Counted from the first letter of the stretch, positions 8,615-17,541 are shown. The stretch is 42,288 nucleotides of DNA from Syntrophobacterales bacterium (GCA_021159265.1 JAGGSD010000108.1:1-42288); one strand, 5' to 3'. Notes: generated from the letters alone by a model not told the origin. Numbers and translations: made by a program.

Positions 8615-10303
8615 ATGGAGGAGGAAGTGACTGGTAAAAATAACGCAAGCGAAGTCAACTGGGATGACTATCTCAAGGCATATTATGAGAAACCATCCAG
8701 TTTCAAGAGCTGGTCGGGGTATGATGTAAAGGAAATTTATACTCCGGAAGACAGTCCTGATGAGAAGTATGAAGAAAAAATTGCAGATGCCGGCGAATAC
8801 CCTTTCACCCGGGGAATTCACGCAAACATGTTCCGTGGCCGGTTATGGACTAAAAGGGAGGTTGTAGGCATAGGTTCGCCTGCGGACACACATGAGCGTC
8901 TGCAATATCTGGTTGAGCAGGGGGGCTCCGGGTTGAACACCATCGCTGATGTTACTTATGAGATGGGGCTTGATGCGGATCATCCCTGGGCAGTCAATGA
9001 AGTCGGCTTAACAGGTGTAAATATTACCTCCATTAAGGACATGGAGACGCTGACCAAAGACATACCCCTGGACAAAGTCAGCTGGTCTCTGATTACTGCT
9101 TCCACGGCCGCATCAGTAACCATGGCTCAATACATAGCTGTTGCGGAAGACGCAGGTTATCAACCGGCGGCATTGCGTGGTTCTGTGCAGAATGATCCAA
9201 TACACTTTCGTTACTGCGGTTTCAGGCCTGCATCTCCTTTGGATTTATCCATCAAGCTGGGTTCCGACGTCATGGAATACTGCACAAGGAACCTGCCCAA
9301 GTGGTATTACACGACTGTGAATATGTATGATCTGAGGGAACAGGGGATAACAGCGCCTCAGGAAGTGGCGTTCGGTTTTGGCATCGCCATGTGTTACATA
9401 GATGAACTGATTCGACGTGGATTGAATATTGATGAATTTGCCCCGCGGTTTACCTTTTATGTTTCCTGTCATATGGACATTTTTGAGGAAGTGGCCAAGA
9501 TCAGGGCTGCGCGAAGGATGTGGGCAAAATTGATGAAGGAGAAGTATGGGGCAAAAGACCCGCGTTCGATGCACTTCCGCTTCGCGGTTCATACGGCAGG
9601 GTGTTCGCTTATTCCACAACAGCCGTTGAATAATATTGTGCGGGTTGCGTATGAGGGTCTGACTGCCGTTTTGGCCGGTGTACAGTCTCTCCACTGCTGT
9701 TCATATGATGAGCCCATGTGTCTTCCTTCTGAAAAGGCACATCTCCAGGCCCTGCGAACGCAACAGATCCTTGCATACGAAACGGGGGTAACAAATGTGG
9801 CTGATCCCCTGGGAGGGTCGTACTATGTAGAGAGTCTCACCGACAAGATGGAAGAGGAAGTTTTGAAGGTTATGAAGCGGGTTGAAGATGTCGGGGGAAT
9901 GGAAGAGGCTATTCGCACAGAGTGGCTGGATCACGAACTTGAATCTGAAGCTGTCGAACGGCAAAAGGAACTGGACGATGGCTCGAAACTTGTGGTTGGA
10001 CTCAACATTTTCAAAGAGGAAGAGGAAAAGGAGACGCCTATGGGCGTCCAGCGAGTTTCGCCGCAGTCCGCAAAGCAGCAGATAGAAGAAGTCAAAGAGC
10101 TGAAGCGCACAAGGGATATGAGCAAAGTAAGAGATGCCATAAAGCGTATCAGGGACGAGGCGGGAGAAGGTAAAAATACTATTCCTCCAATGATGGAAGC
10201 TTCAAGAGCATTCGCGACAACCGGAGAAATGTTAGGCACCATTCGCCAGGTATTTGGATATTCATATGATCCTATGGAGATCATTGAATCACCATTCGAT
10301 TAA
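8615..10303 (+). CDS. B12-dependent acyl-CoA mutase large subunit, divergent (M1)
   Basis: A 562-residue TIM-barrel subunit of the methylmalonyl-CoA mutase family, without a fused B12 domain. Family landmarks are YPFTRGIHANMFRGRLWT, QND, DEFAPR, LNNIVR and VADPLGGSYYVE. Aligned by eye to Propionibacterium mutase, the pocket is very different: Tyr89 is Val83, Ala116 is Ile, Arg207 is Gly, His328 is Ala, Gln330 is His, and the active-site His244 is Asp239. Gln197 is kept. It should not bind a substrate carboxylate as methylmalonyl-CoA mutase does, and the His loss makes its chemistry or even activity uncertain. Its small subunit follows at 10326. A GTG at 8627 is an alternative start, since GGAGGAGG overlaps codons 1-4. 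Confidence 0.9.
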   Translation: MEEEVTGKNNASEVNWDDYLKAYYEKPSSFKSWSGYDVKEIYTPEDSPDEKYEEKIADAGEYPFTRGIHANMFRGRLWTKREVVGIGSPADTHERLQYLVEQGGSGLNTIADVTYEMGLDADHPWAVNEVGLTGVNITSIKDMETLTKDIPLDKVSWSLITASTAASVTMAQYIAVAEDAGYQPAALRGSVQNDPIHFRYCGFRPASPLDLSIKLGSDVMEYCTRNLPKWYYTTVNMYDLREQGITAPQEVAFGFGIAMCYIDELIRRGLNIDEFAPRFTFYVSCHMDIFEEVAKIRAARRMWAKLMKEKYGAKDPRSMHFRFAVHTAGCSLIPQQPLNNIVRVAYEGLTAVLAGVQSLHCCSYDEPMCLPSEKAHLQALRTQQILAYETGVTNVADPLGGSYYVESLTDKMEEEVLKVMKRVEDVGGMEEAIRTEWLDHELESEAVERQKELDDGSKLVVGLNIFKEEEEKETPMGVQRVSPQSAKQQIEEVKELKRTRDMSKVRDAIKRIRDEAGEGKNTIPPMMEASRAFATTGEMLGTIRQVFGYSYDPMEIIESPFD

Positions 10304-10325
10304 TCATGTGTGAGGAGTTTGAGAT

Positions 10326-10733
10326 ATGATCAAAGGAAAGAAGAAAAAGATTAAGGCGCTGGTAACCAAGGTTGGCCTGGACGGTCATGATAGAGGCGCA
10401 AAGGTGGTGGCTTCCATGCTTAAGGAGGCGGGGATGGAGGTGATATACCTGGGGATGTACCAAATGCCGGAAAATATTGTAAAAGCCGCCCTTGATGAAG
10501 ATGTGGATGTTATAGGTTTAAGCTATCTGTCAGGCGAACATCTCATTTTTACTCCCCTAATTGTTGAAGAGATGAAAAAAAACGGTTTGGATAACGTATT
10601 ACTGGTCGCCGGCGGCACTTTCCCCGCAGAAGATATTCCAATAATGGAAGAGATGGGGATTGATAAAGTATTCAGAGCCGGTTCCCTTACTGAGTCTTTT
10701 GTGGAATACATCAGAGATAATGTGAAAGAGTGA
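10326..10733 (+). CDS. B12-binding small subunit of acyl-CoA mutase (S1)
   Basis: A 135-residue stand-alone cobalamin-binding domain. The lower-ligand motif is GLDGHDRG, with His21 expected to coordinate cobalt, followed by the YLSGEH and AGGTFP loops that cradle the nucleotide tail. Length and motifs match the small subunits of isobutyryl-CoA and 2-hydroxyisobutyryl-CoA mutases. It starts 22 bases after M1, with GAGGAG at 10312-10317, so it is almost surely the M1 partner. The Lys preceding the motif (Lys604 in Propionibacterium) is kept as Lys15. Confidence 0.95.
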   Translation: MIKGKKKKIKALVTKVGLDGHDRGAKVVASMLKEAGMEVIYLGMYQMPENIVKAALDEDVDVIGLSYLSGEHLIFTPLIVEEMKKNGLDNVLLVAGGTFPAEDIPIMEEMGIDKVFRAGSLTESFVEYIRDNVKE

Positions 10734-10743
10734 TAGGGAAAAT

Positions 10744-11736
10744 ATGAAAAAGAGTAAGGATATCGATGAAATGATACAGCAATTGTTTGCCGGTAACCGC
10801 CGAGCCGCTTCTCGTCTCATTACCCGGGTGGAAAATGAGACAGAAGATCATCATGAGATAATGAAGAAAATTTATCCTCGTACCGGGCAGGCGACGATTG
10901 TGGGAATAACAGGTTCCGGCGGAGCTGGAAAAAGCACGCTGACAGACCACCTGATTCAGAAGTTCCGTGAGCAGGGGAAAACAGTCGGAGTTATTGTAGT
11001 AGATCCGAGTAGTCCTTTTTCGGGAGGCGCCTTGTTGGGCGACCGTATCCGTCTTCAACGTCACTTTCTGGATGATGGGGTTTACATAAGAAGTCTGGCG
11101 TCAAGAGGCTGCCTGGGAGGCCTGTCGAGCGCAACCTATAATGTCATTCGTATCCTGGAGGCCATGGGAATGGATATTATCATTGTGGAGACCCTTGGCG
11201 CGGGACAGGATGAGATTGATATTATTCATATCGCAAACACTTGTATTCTGGTGGCGACACCGGGGATGGGTGACGACATCCAGGCCATGAAAGCGGGGAT
11301 CATGGAAATCGCGGATATCATAGCTCTCAACAAATCGGATCTGGAAGGGGCAAACAGATCTCTACGACAGTTGCAAACCGCTTTATCGGTTGCCTCCCTT
11401 GAGGAGGGGCAGTGGGCGCCCCGGGTGATACCGACAGTATCTATAGGAAGCAGGCCTGAAGATCTCAAGGGCATCGACGAACTGGCGTCCGCAATAACAG
11501 AACATCAGGAATACCTGCATACAACGAGATCTATTGATAAGGTCAAATTTGAAAGAGTGGAAGAAGAGCTGGGCCTTGTCTTTAAAGATGAACTGCAGAG
11601 GTTGATTTTCAAGGGGCTGAGAGGGACGGGCAAGAAGAGGAAATATATTAACAGTATTATTGAAGGGAAAAATGATCCCTATTCTGTGGTCGAGGAAATT
11701 TTGAATACCTATTTAATCCGAAAAAAGAAGAAATGA
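10744..11736 (+). CDS. MeaB/ArgK-type G3E GTPase, mutase chaperone
   Basis: A 330-residue P-loop GTPase that in known systems gates adenosylcobalamin loading and protects or reactivates B12 acyl-CoA mutases. Walker A is GITGSGGAGKST (about residues 55-66). Further blocks are VVDPSSPFSGGALLGDR, VETLGAGQDEIDI and NKSDL for guanine binding, with a C-terminal dimerisation tail. It starts 10 bases after S1 and ends 6 bases before M2, embedded in the operon. It is the only such GTPase seen for four mutases, so it may be shared, or others lie outside the window. Confidence 0.93.
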   Translation: MKKSKDIDEMIQQLFAGNRRAASRLITRVENETEDHHEIMKKIYPRTGQATIVGITGSGGAGKSTLTDHLIQKFREQGKTVGVIVVDPSSPFSGGALLGDRIRLQRHFLDDGVYIRSLASRGCLGGLSSATYNVIRILEAMGMDIIIVETLGAGQDEIDIIHIANTCILVATPGMGDDIQAMKAGIMEIADIIALNKSDLEGANRSLRQLQTALSVASLEEGQWAPRVIPTVSIGSRPEDLKGIDELASAITEHQEYLHTTRSIDKVKFERVEEELGLVFKDELQRLIFKGLRGTGKKRKYINSIIEGKNDPYSVVEEILNTYLIRKKKK

Positions 11737-11742
11737 TACTCA

Positions 11743-13386
11743 ATGAATAATCCGGATTACATGGAAGCAAAAAAGTATGGGGAAGATATTTCTCTGGATG
11801 AGGAGCTTTATCGCAACCTCTCCGGGTTCCATATTAAATCCCTTTATGGTCCTGAAGATATTCCGAAGTTCGATTATGGAACCGACCTGGGTTTGCCGGG
11901 TGAATATCCATTCACACGTGGGATTTATAGAACCATGTACAGGGGAAAACCTTGGACTATCCGGCAATTGGGGTCTCTGGGTTCGCCTTCGGAGGCTAAC
12001 CGGCGAATCAGGCAGTTAATACAGATGGGTTCCACAGGAGTCAGCATCTGCCTGGATATGCCTACCATCATGGGAAGGGATTCTGATGATCCCATGTCTG
12101 AAGGGGAAGTGGGAAGCTGTGGCGGTGTGGCCATCGACTCTCTGGAAGATATGCGCAACCTCCTGGAGGGTCTTCCGCTTGATGAGATCAGCATCAATTT
12201 TGTCTCCAATTCTCAGTCTCCGGTCATTTTAGCCATGTTTGTCGCAGTTGCCGGGGAACAGGGTATTCCTCTCGCAAAACTCAACGGCACAATGCAGAAC
12301 GATATCCTCAAGGAATATCAGGCCCAGAAGTCTTATTATTTTCCACCACGTCCTTCCATGCGTCTTACCATCGATACGCTTCGTTTTTGTAGTGAGAATA
12401 TGCCGCTCTTTAACCCCATCAGCATTAGTGGGTATCATCTGGCCTCTGCGGGCGCAACTCCTGTTCAGGAATTGGCATTTACACTTGCCAATGGTTTTAC
12501 TTATATAGAGGAAGGGATTAAAGCGGGACTTTCTGTTGACAGCTTTGCCCCGCGGCTTTCTTTTTTCTTTAAGGCACATAATGATTTTTTTGAAAATATT
12601 GCCAAATTTCGTGCTGCCCGTCGAATCTGGTCCCGGACAATACGTGAGAAATATAAAGCCGAAGATCCGCGTTCGTGGCGATTCAGAGTTCATACACAGA
12701 CCTCAGGGTCTTCACTCGCGGCTCAGGAACCGGAAAATAATATTATGAGGGTGACTATCCAGGCGCTTTCGGCAGTCCTGGCGGGGACCCAGTCATTGCA
12801 TACCAATGCCTTTGACGAGGCATTTTCCATACCCACTCCGAGGTCTGAAAAACTGGCTTTGAGGGCTCAACAGATTATCGCCCGCGAGAGCGGGGTTATT
12901 AACACAGTGGATCCTCTTGGAGGTTCCTATTATATCGAGGCGCTGACTAACGAGATGGAGTCCGTGTCCTATGAGTATTTCAGAGAAATAGAAAATCTAG
13001 GTGGGGTCATTTCAGCCATAGAAAAGGGTTTCTATCAGAGCGCCATAGCCGATTCCGCCTTCAAATATCAGGAAGAGATTGAAAAGAAAAAGAGAATTGT
13101 GGTCGGTCTCAACGAGTTTGTTACAGATGAAGAGATGGATATCGAACTGAGAGAACCCGATCCGGAGTTTGAGAAACAGAAGGTGGCGGATCTCACAGCG
13201 CTTAAAAAAAATAGAGATTTAAATGTAGTCAAGACCTGCCTGAGTGAAGTCAGACAAGTCATTCAGGGATCGGATAATGTCATGCCGGTCCTGATAAAGG
13301 CTGTAAAATCCCGCGTTACTCTGGGTGAAATCATTAATGTCATGCGGGACATTTTCGGCGAATTCAGGGAAGAGTCCATATATTGA
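11743..13386 (+). CDS. B12-dependent acyl-CoA mutase large subunit, ICM/HCM-like pocket (M2)
   Basis: A 547-residue large subunit of the methylmalonyl-CoA mutase family. By eye against Propionibacterium numbering: Tyr89 is Leu (RQLGSLG), Ala116 is Cys (SICLDMPT), Arg207 is Gln195 (QNDILKEYQAQ), His244 is kept as His232 in SGYH, and HTQTSG keeps His328 and Gln330. Gln at 207 is the known mark of isobutyryl-CoA and 2-hydroxyisobutyryl-CoA mutases, whose substrates lack the second carboxylate. HCM has Ile/Asp and ICM has Phe at the other positions, so Leu/Cys fits neither exactly. Candidates include isobutyryl-, pivalyl- or another branched acyl-CoA (inference). It begins 6 bases after the GTPase gene and is followed by S2. 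Confidence 0.92.
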   Translation: MNNPDYMEAKKYGEDISLDEELYRNLSGFHIKSLYGPEDIPKFDYGTDLGLPGEYPFTRGIYRTMYRGKPWTIRQLGSLGSPSEANRRIRQLIQMGSTGVSICLDMPTIMGRDSDDPMSEGEVGSCGGVAIDSLEDMRNLLEGLPLDEISINFVSNSQSPVILAMFVAVAGEQGIPLAKLNGTMQNDILKEYQAQKSYYFPPRPSMRLTIDTLRFCSENMPLFNPISISGYHLASAGATPVQELAFTLANGFTYIEEGIKAGLSVDSFAPRLSFFFKAHNDFFENIAKFRAARRIWSRTIREKYKAEDPRSWRFRVHTQTSGSSLAAQEPENNIMRVTIQALSAVLAGTQSLHTNAFDEAFSIPTPRSEKLALRAQQIIARESGVINTVDPLGGSYYIEALTNEMESVSYEYFREIENLGGVISAIEKGFYQSAIADSAFKYQEEIEKKKRIVVGLNEFVTDEEMDIELREPDPEFEKQKVADLTALKKNRDLNVVKTCLSEVRQVIQGSDNVMPVLIKAVKSRVTLGEIINVMRDIFGEFREESIY

Positions 13387-13413
13387 CTCTCACATTTGTG
13401 GGGACGGGTTGAG

Positions 13414-13809
13414 ATGGCCGGTGAGAGAAAAAAAAGAATATTGATAGCGAAGCCAGGTCTCGACGGTCATGATCGTGGGGCGAAGGTGGTGGCAAGAGCT
13501 CTGCGTAATGCCGGTATGGAAGTCATCTATGCGGGCCTTCACCAGACACCGCTTCAGATAGTCAATACCGCAGTAGATGAGGATGTGGAGGCCATTGGGT
13601 TAAGCATTCTCTCGGGAGCGCACAAAACCATATTTCCCAAAGTTATGTCTCTTCTTAAGCAAAAGGGAATTTCAGATATATTGGTTTTCGGGGGCGGGAC
13701 AATTCCTAAAAAAGATTGGGGTATACTGAAGTCAATAGGTGTCGGAGAGATTTTCCCCCCCGGGTCGGACACACGAGAAATTGCAGCGTATCTGTATAAA
13801 GTTCTGTAG
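13414..13809 (+). CDS. B12-binding small subunit of acyl-CoA mutase (S2)
   Basis: A 131-residue cobalamin-binding protein with AKPGLDGHDRG (His19 as cobalt ligand), SILSGAH and GGGTIP loops. It lies 27 bases after M2 and is its likely partner in an alpha2-beta2 mutase. The ATG at 13414 is chosen; a TTG at 13396 would add six residues with no conserved match. The stop codon lies inside the left arm of a strong inverted repeat at 13805-13913. Confidence 0.93.
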   Translation: MAGERKKRILIAKPGLDGHDRGAKVVARALRNAGMEVIYAGLHQTPLQIVNTAVDEDVEAIGLSILSGAHKTIFPKVMSLLKQKGISDILVFGGGTIPKKDWGILKSIGVGEIFPPGSDTREIAAYLYKVL

Positions 13810-13913
13810 CCGTTCACGGCTTGAAACTTGAAATCGGAAAGTAGAAATTGGGAAGAACAGTACAAAAGTATGAAGGCCTAATTTCTAATTTCAACGTTCA
13901 GTGAACGGCTACA
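13805..13913. repeat. inverted repeat between S2 and M3
   Basis: Perfect 13-bp arms (TGTAGCCGTTCAC at 13805-13817, complement at 13901-13913) enclose an A/T-rich centre with GAAATTGG-like words. The left arm contains the S2 stop codon. The right arm ends 23 bases before the M3 start. It could form an mRNA hairpin but lacks a terminator T-run. It looks like an intergenic repeat unit. Confidence 0.75.
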
Positions 13914-13936
13914 AAGTTCTTGAGGAGAAAAATTGA

Positions 13937-15619
13937 ATGTCTAAACTGTTTAACGAAGATGTTGTTGAAGAAATAACGAGGAAGGGAGATCGGTGGCAAC
14001 AAAGTACCGGCCATGGCGGAAAAGCAAATGACAGGGAATTTCGGACCCTTTCGGGCATTTCTGTTGAACCTGTGTACACTCCCGAACATACGGCTGATAT
14101 GGATTATTTACGCGATCTGGGATTTCCCGGTGAGCCCCCTTTTGTACGTGGCGTCCATCCGACGATGTACAGGGAACGTGCCTGGACAATGAGACAACTT
14201 GCGGGTTACGGCCCGCCTGAAGAGACCAATAAAAGATATAAATTACTTTTAAGTGAGGGTGCCACAGGGATAAACGGTATTTTCGATTATCCCACCCTTC
14301 GGGGTTATGATTCCACCGATCCCCTGGCCCGTGCCGATTGTGGGCGCGGCGGGGTAGCGATCGATACTCTGGAAGATATGCGTATTCTTTTCGACGGCAT
14401 ACCGCTTGAGAAGGTCAGTAGTTCTCTCGTAACTTGTCAACCGATATGCAACATCACAGTTCAATCCATGTATTTTGCCAATGCCAGGAATCGGGGCGTC
14501 CCGTTAGATAAGCTTACAGGAACGAGTCAAAATGATTTTTTGATGGAGACATGCATGGCTACGGCCCCCGGTGTTTTACCACCAAAAGCATCTTTTAAGC
14601 TGAGTTGTGATGCCATTGAATATTGCACTAAACATGCGCCCCGCTGGAATCCGATCAGTTTTGCCGGCTATAACTACAGAGAGTCCGGATGTACAGCGGA
14701 CCAGGAGGTGGCTTTTGTTATTGCGAATGCTATTGCCTGTTCAGAGGAGATGGTCAGGCGGGGACTCGATGTTGACGATTTTGCACCCAGGCTCAGTTTT
14801 TTTATGAATGGTCAAAGCGATTTTTTTGAAGAAATTGCCAAGTATCGGGCTGCCAGAAGAGTTTGGTATCGGGTAATGAAGGAACGATTCAAAGCGAAGA
14901 ACCCCCGCTCCCTGGCTTTCAGGTTTCATGTACAAACGGCTGGTGTGGCTCTGACGGCTCAACAGCCTTTGAACAACATAGCTCGGTCGGCATATCATGC
15001 CCTTTCGGCGGCGCTGGGAGGCGCTCAATCCGTGCACATAGATGGTTATGATGAGGCGCTGTGTATACCGACTGAGCTTTCATCGATCACCGCTTTAAGA
15101 TGCAACCAGATTTTACAGCTTGAGACCAGGGTGACCAACACCGTAGATCCTCTGGGGGGATCTTATTTTGTGGAGGCGCTAACCAGCAAGCTGGAGGAAA
15201 AAATACTTATGCTCTTGGAGGAAATGGACGGGCTTGGCGGTATTGTTAAGGCAACAGAGACAGGCTGGATACATGGCAAGATTGCTGATGCGGCCTATGA
15301 ATATCAAAATGATATTGAAACGGGGAAAATGCCTGTCGTTGGAGTAAATTGTTACCGGATGGATGACGAGGTGCTTCCCATAGAGCTCTTCGAAGTGCCG
15401 GAAACAGCTAAAGTGCAGGAGAAGAGGCTCAAAAGGATTAAAAAAGAACGTAGTGATTCAGAGGTGCGGCGGGCGCTGGATGCAATTTCCCGTTGTTGTG
15501 ACGAGGATGGGAACCTTATGGAGGTGATAGTGGAATCTGTGCAATCTCTTGTAACGGAGGGAGAAATAACAGAGGTCCTGAAGGATAAATACGGTGTATG
15601 GAATCCGCCGCTATTTTGA
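13937..15619 (+). CDS. B12-dependent acyl-CoA mutase large subunit, divergent (M3)
   Basis: A 560-residue mutase large subunit with landmarks PPFVRGVHPTMYRERAWTMR, SQND, DDFAPRLSFF and VDPLGGSYFVE. Pocket by eye in Propionibacterium numbering: Tyr89 is Leu (RQLAGYG), Ala116 is Ile (NGIFDYPT), Arg207 is Ala (QNDFLMETCMA), His244 is Asn246 in AGYNYRESG, while the HVQTAG segment keeps His328 and Gln330. The pocket should be hydrophobic and cannot bind a carboxylate like methylmalonyl-CoA mutase. With M1 it is one of two family members here lacking the active-site His. A GAGGAG ribosome site at 13922 supports the start. Its partner S3 follows 34 bases later. Confidence 0.9.
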   Translation: MSKLFNEDVVEEITRKGDRWQQSTGHGGKANDREFRTLSGISVEPVYTPEHTADMDYLRDLGFPGEPPFVRGVHPTMYRERAWTMRQLAGYGPPEETNKRYKLLLSEGATGINGIFDYPTLRGYDSTDPLARADCGRGGVAIDTLEDMRILFDGIPLEKVSSSLVTCQPICNITVQSMYFANARNRGVPLDKLTGTSQNDFLMETCMATAPGVLPPKASFKLSCDAIEYCTKHAPRWNPISFAGYNYRESGCTADQEVAFVIANAIACSEEMVRRGLDVDDFAPRLSFFMNGQSDFFEEIAKYRAARRVWYRVMKERFKAKNPRSLAFRFHVQTAGVALTAQQPLNNIARSAYHALSAALGGAQSVHIDGYDEALCIPTELSSITALRCNQILQLETRVTNTVDPLGGSYFVEALTSKLEEKILMLLEEMDGLGGIVKATETGWIHGKIADAAYEYQNDIETGKMPVVGVNCYRMDDEVLPIELFEVPETAKVQEKRLKRIKKERSDSEVRRALDAISRCCDEDGNLMEVIVESVQSLVTEGEITEVLKDKYGVWNPPLF

Positions 15620-15653
15620 TTCTTGAAAATTGTAATATGAGAGAGAGGAATAG

Positions 15654-16040
15654 ATGAAAAAAGCGATCAGGGTAGTGATAGCGCGTCTTGGCATGGATGC
15701 TCACTGGAGGGGAAGCGTTGTGGTAGCGCGCGCCATACGTGATGCGGGAATGGAAGTTATCTATCTGGGGAATCAGATGCCGGAAGCTATTGTTGAAACT
15801 GCCATACAGGAAGATGTTAATGTGATAGGTCTGAGCACACTGTCGGGAAACCATCTGGAATTAGCGCCGGAGGTGGTCAGATTGCTCAGAGAAAAGGGGA
15901 TAAGGGACATACTGGTGATTCTTGGAGGAACCATCCCACCTGATGATATCCCAAAGCTCAAAGCGGCAGGTATAGCGGAGGTCTTTGGTACGGGGTCATC
16001 TTTGGAAAAGATTGTCCGGTTTGTATCAGGATCAGATTGA
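15654..16040 (+). CDS. B12-binding small subunit of acyl-CoA mutase, variant motif (S3)
   Basis: A 128-residue cobalamin-binding protein. The cobalt-ligand motif is GMDAHWRG: the D-x-H-x-x-G core and His17 are kept, but Gly and Asp of the usual DGHDRG are Ala and Trp. The preceding Lys is Arg (ARLG). Loops TLSGNH and GGTIP are present. It follows M3 by 34 bases. The variant motif appearing next to a variant large subunit suggests the pair has diverged together (inference). Confidence 0.92.
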   Translation: MKKAIRVVIARLGMDAHWRGSVVVARAIRDAGMEVIYLGNQMPEAIVETAIQEDVNVIGLSTLSGNHLELAPEVVRLLREKGIRDILVILGGTIPPDDIPKLKAAGIAEVFGTGSSLEKIVRFVSGSD

Positions 16041-16081
16041 ATAAATTTTACAAAGTAAACATTTTAGACGAGGAAGGAGGA

Positions 16082-17533
16082 ATGGATAAAGTGAAGGGAA
16101 TTACAGCTTACGGCATTTATTTGCCATATCACAGACTGAAACGCGAGACTATTTTTAAGGCTATGGGGTGGTTTAACCCTGGGGTTGGAGGCTTGGCTAA
16201 AGGTGAGAAAGCCGTAGCCAATTTTGATGAAGACAGTCTTACCATGGCTGTTGCCGCCGGTATGGATTGTTTCCCGGATATCGGCAGAGAAGAAATTGAT
16301 GCTCTGTATCTTGCCTCGACAACTTTTCCATACAAGGAAAGGGGAAATGCCTCAATTGCCGCCGGGGCATTGAATCTTTCTGCAAATACCCGAACCGCCG
16401 AGTTTTCCGGGTGTCTGAAATCGGGGACGACCGCGCTTATTTCGGCCCTCAACGCATCCGATTCAGAAACAACGATGGTCTGCGCATCCGACACTCGTCT
16501 TGGCAAGGCCGGCGGAACCGAGGAGCAGATGACGGGAGATGGAGCCGCTGCCGTTGCTGTGGGGAGTAAAGGAGTAATTGCTTCTCTTATTGACCATTAT
16601 TCTATCTCTTATGATTTTCCGGATCACAGGCGATTGGATTCAGATAAGTTTATCCGAAGCTGGGAAGAAAGATGGATGCGGGAAGCGGGTTATTTTAAAA
16701 TATTGCCGGAAGCTGTCAATGGTCTCCTTGCCAGGTGCGGGCTTCAAATCAGCGACATTACCAAAGTGGTTTATGCTCCCCCCAATCTCAGAGATCATAA
16801 AGCCATGGCTCAGAGTCTGGGCATAAAACCTGAGAGAGTTCAGTCTCCCCTAATCGAACCGGTGGGGAACACAGGGGCGGCGCATCCTCTGGTTATGCTG
16901 ATAGCGGCGCTGGAAGAAGCTCAGCCGGGCGATAAAATACTGGTGGCGAGTATGGGAAGCGGTAGCGACGCCTTGCTCTTTGAGGTTACGGAAGAGATAA
17001 CAAAACTGAAATCAAGGAACAAATTGAAGAAGAATCTGGATTACAAAGGTGAGCTTGACAATTATACAAAATACCTCTCATTCAAGGGTATGCTGGAAAA
17101 AGAGATAGGAATACGCGGTGAAGAAGTTTCACCCACCAGTCTATCCCTTCAATGGAGGGAACGGAACGCGGTTTTGAAACTGGTTGGCGCAAAATGCAAG
17201 GTTTGCGGGACCCCTCAGTTTCCCGCCGAAACTGTATGCATTAATCCCGAGTGCGGGGCGGTGGGTCAGATGGAGGAGTATTCCTTTTCAGACAAGACAG
17301 GTCACCTCTTTACCTTTACGGCCGATCACCTGGCTTTTACGGAAGACCCGCCGGGTCTGTATGGAATAGTAGATTTTGATGAGGGAGGCAGGTACTGGTT
17401 TGATATTACCGACTGTCGTCTGGAATCATTAAAGGTAGGTCAACCTGTGCAGATGACCTTTAGAAGAAGATATCTTGATGAGGCTCGTGGCATTGCCGGC
17501 TATTTCTGGAAAGCAATGCCCTTTAAGGGTTAA
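16082..17533 (+). CDS. HMG-CoA-synthase-like protein fused to DUF35 zinc/OB domain
   Basis: About 483 residues. The N-terminal 340 or so have a ketosynthase/HMG-CoA-synthase fold: a probable nucleophile Cys111 in FSGCLKSGTTAL, YAPPNLRDH with a candidate His, and GNTGAAHPLVM near the end. The C-terminal 110 residues form a DUF35 module with a zinc ribbon (CKVCGTPQFP and CINPEC) and an OB fold. In archaea, HMG-CoA synthase, thiolase and DUF35 protein form one complex. In steroid and toluene pathways, DUF35 proteins pair with SCP2-type thiolases or aldolases. It may thus work with the thiolase at 17683. The reaction (condensation or C-C cleavage) is not determined. Start is 16082 or the GTG at 16091; AAGGAGG at 16074-16080 sits very close. 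Confidence 0.85.
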   Translation: MDKVKGITAYGIYLPYHRLKRETIFKAMGWFNPGVGGLAKGEKAVANFDEDSLTMAVAAGMDCFPDIGREEIDALYLASTTFPYKERGNASIAAGALNLSANTRTAEFSGCLKSGTTALISALNASDSETTMVCASDTRLGKAGGTEEQMTGDGAAAVAVGSKGVIASLIDHYSISYDFPDHRRLDSDKFIRSWEERWMREAGYFKILPEAVNGLLARCGLQISDITKVVYAPPNLRDHKAMAQSLGIKPERVQSPLIEPVGNTGAAHPLVMLIAALEEAQPGDKILVASMGSGSDALLFEVTEEITKLKSRNKLKKNLDYKGELDNYTKYLSFKGMLEKEIGIRGEEVSPTSLSLQWRERNAVLKLVGAKCKVCGTPQFPAETVCINPECGAVGQMEEYSFSDKTGHLFTFTADHLAFTEDPPGLYGIVDFDEGGRYWFDITDCRLESLKVGQPVQMTFRRRYLDEARGIAGYFWKAMPFKG

Positions 17534-17541
17534 TGATATGT

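Noticed and set aside
11743..13809. M2-S2 as 2-hydroxyisobutyryl-CoA mutase
   Set aside because: The Ile and Asp that mark that enzyme are Leu and Cys here.
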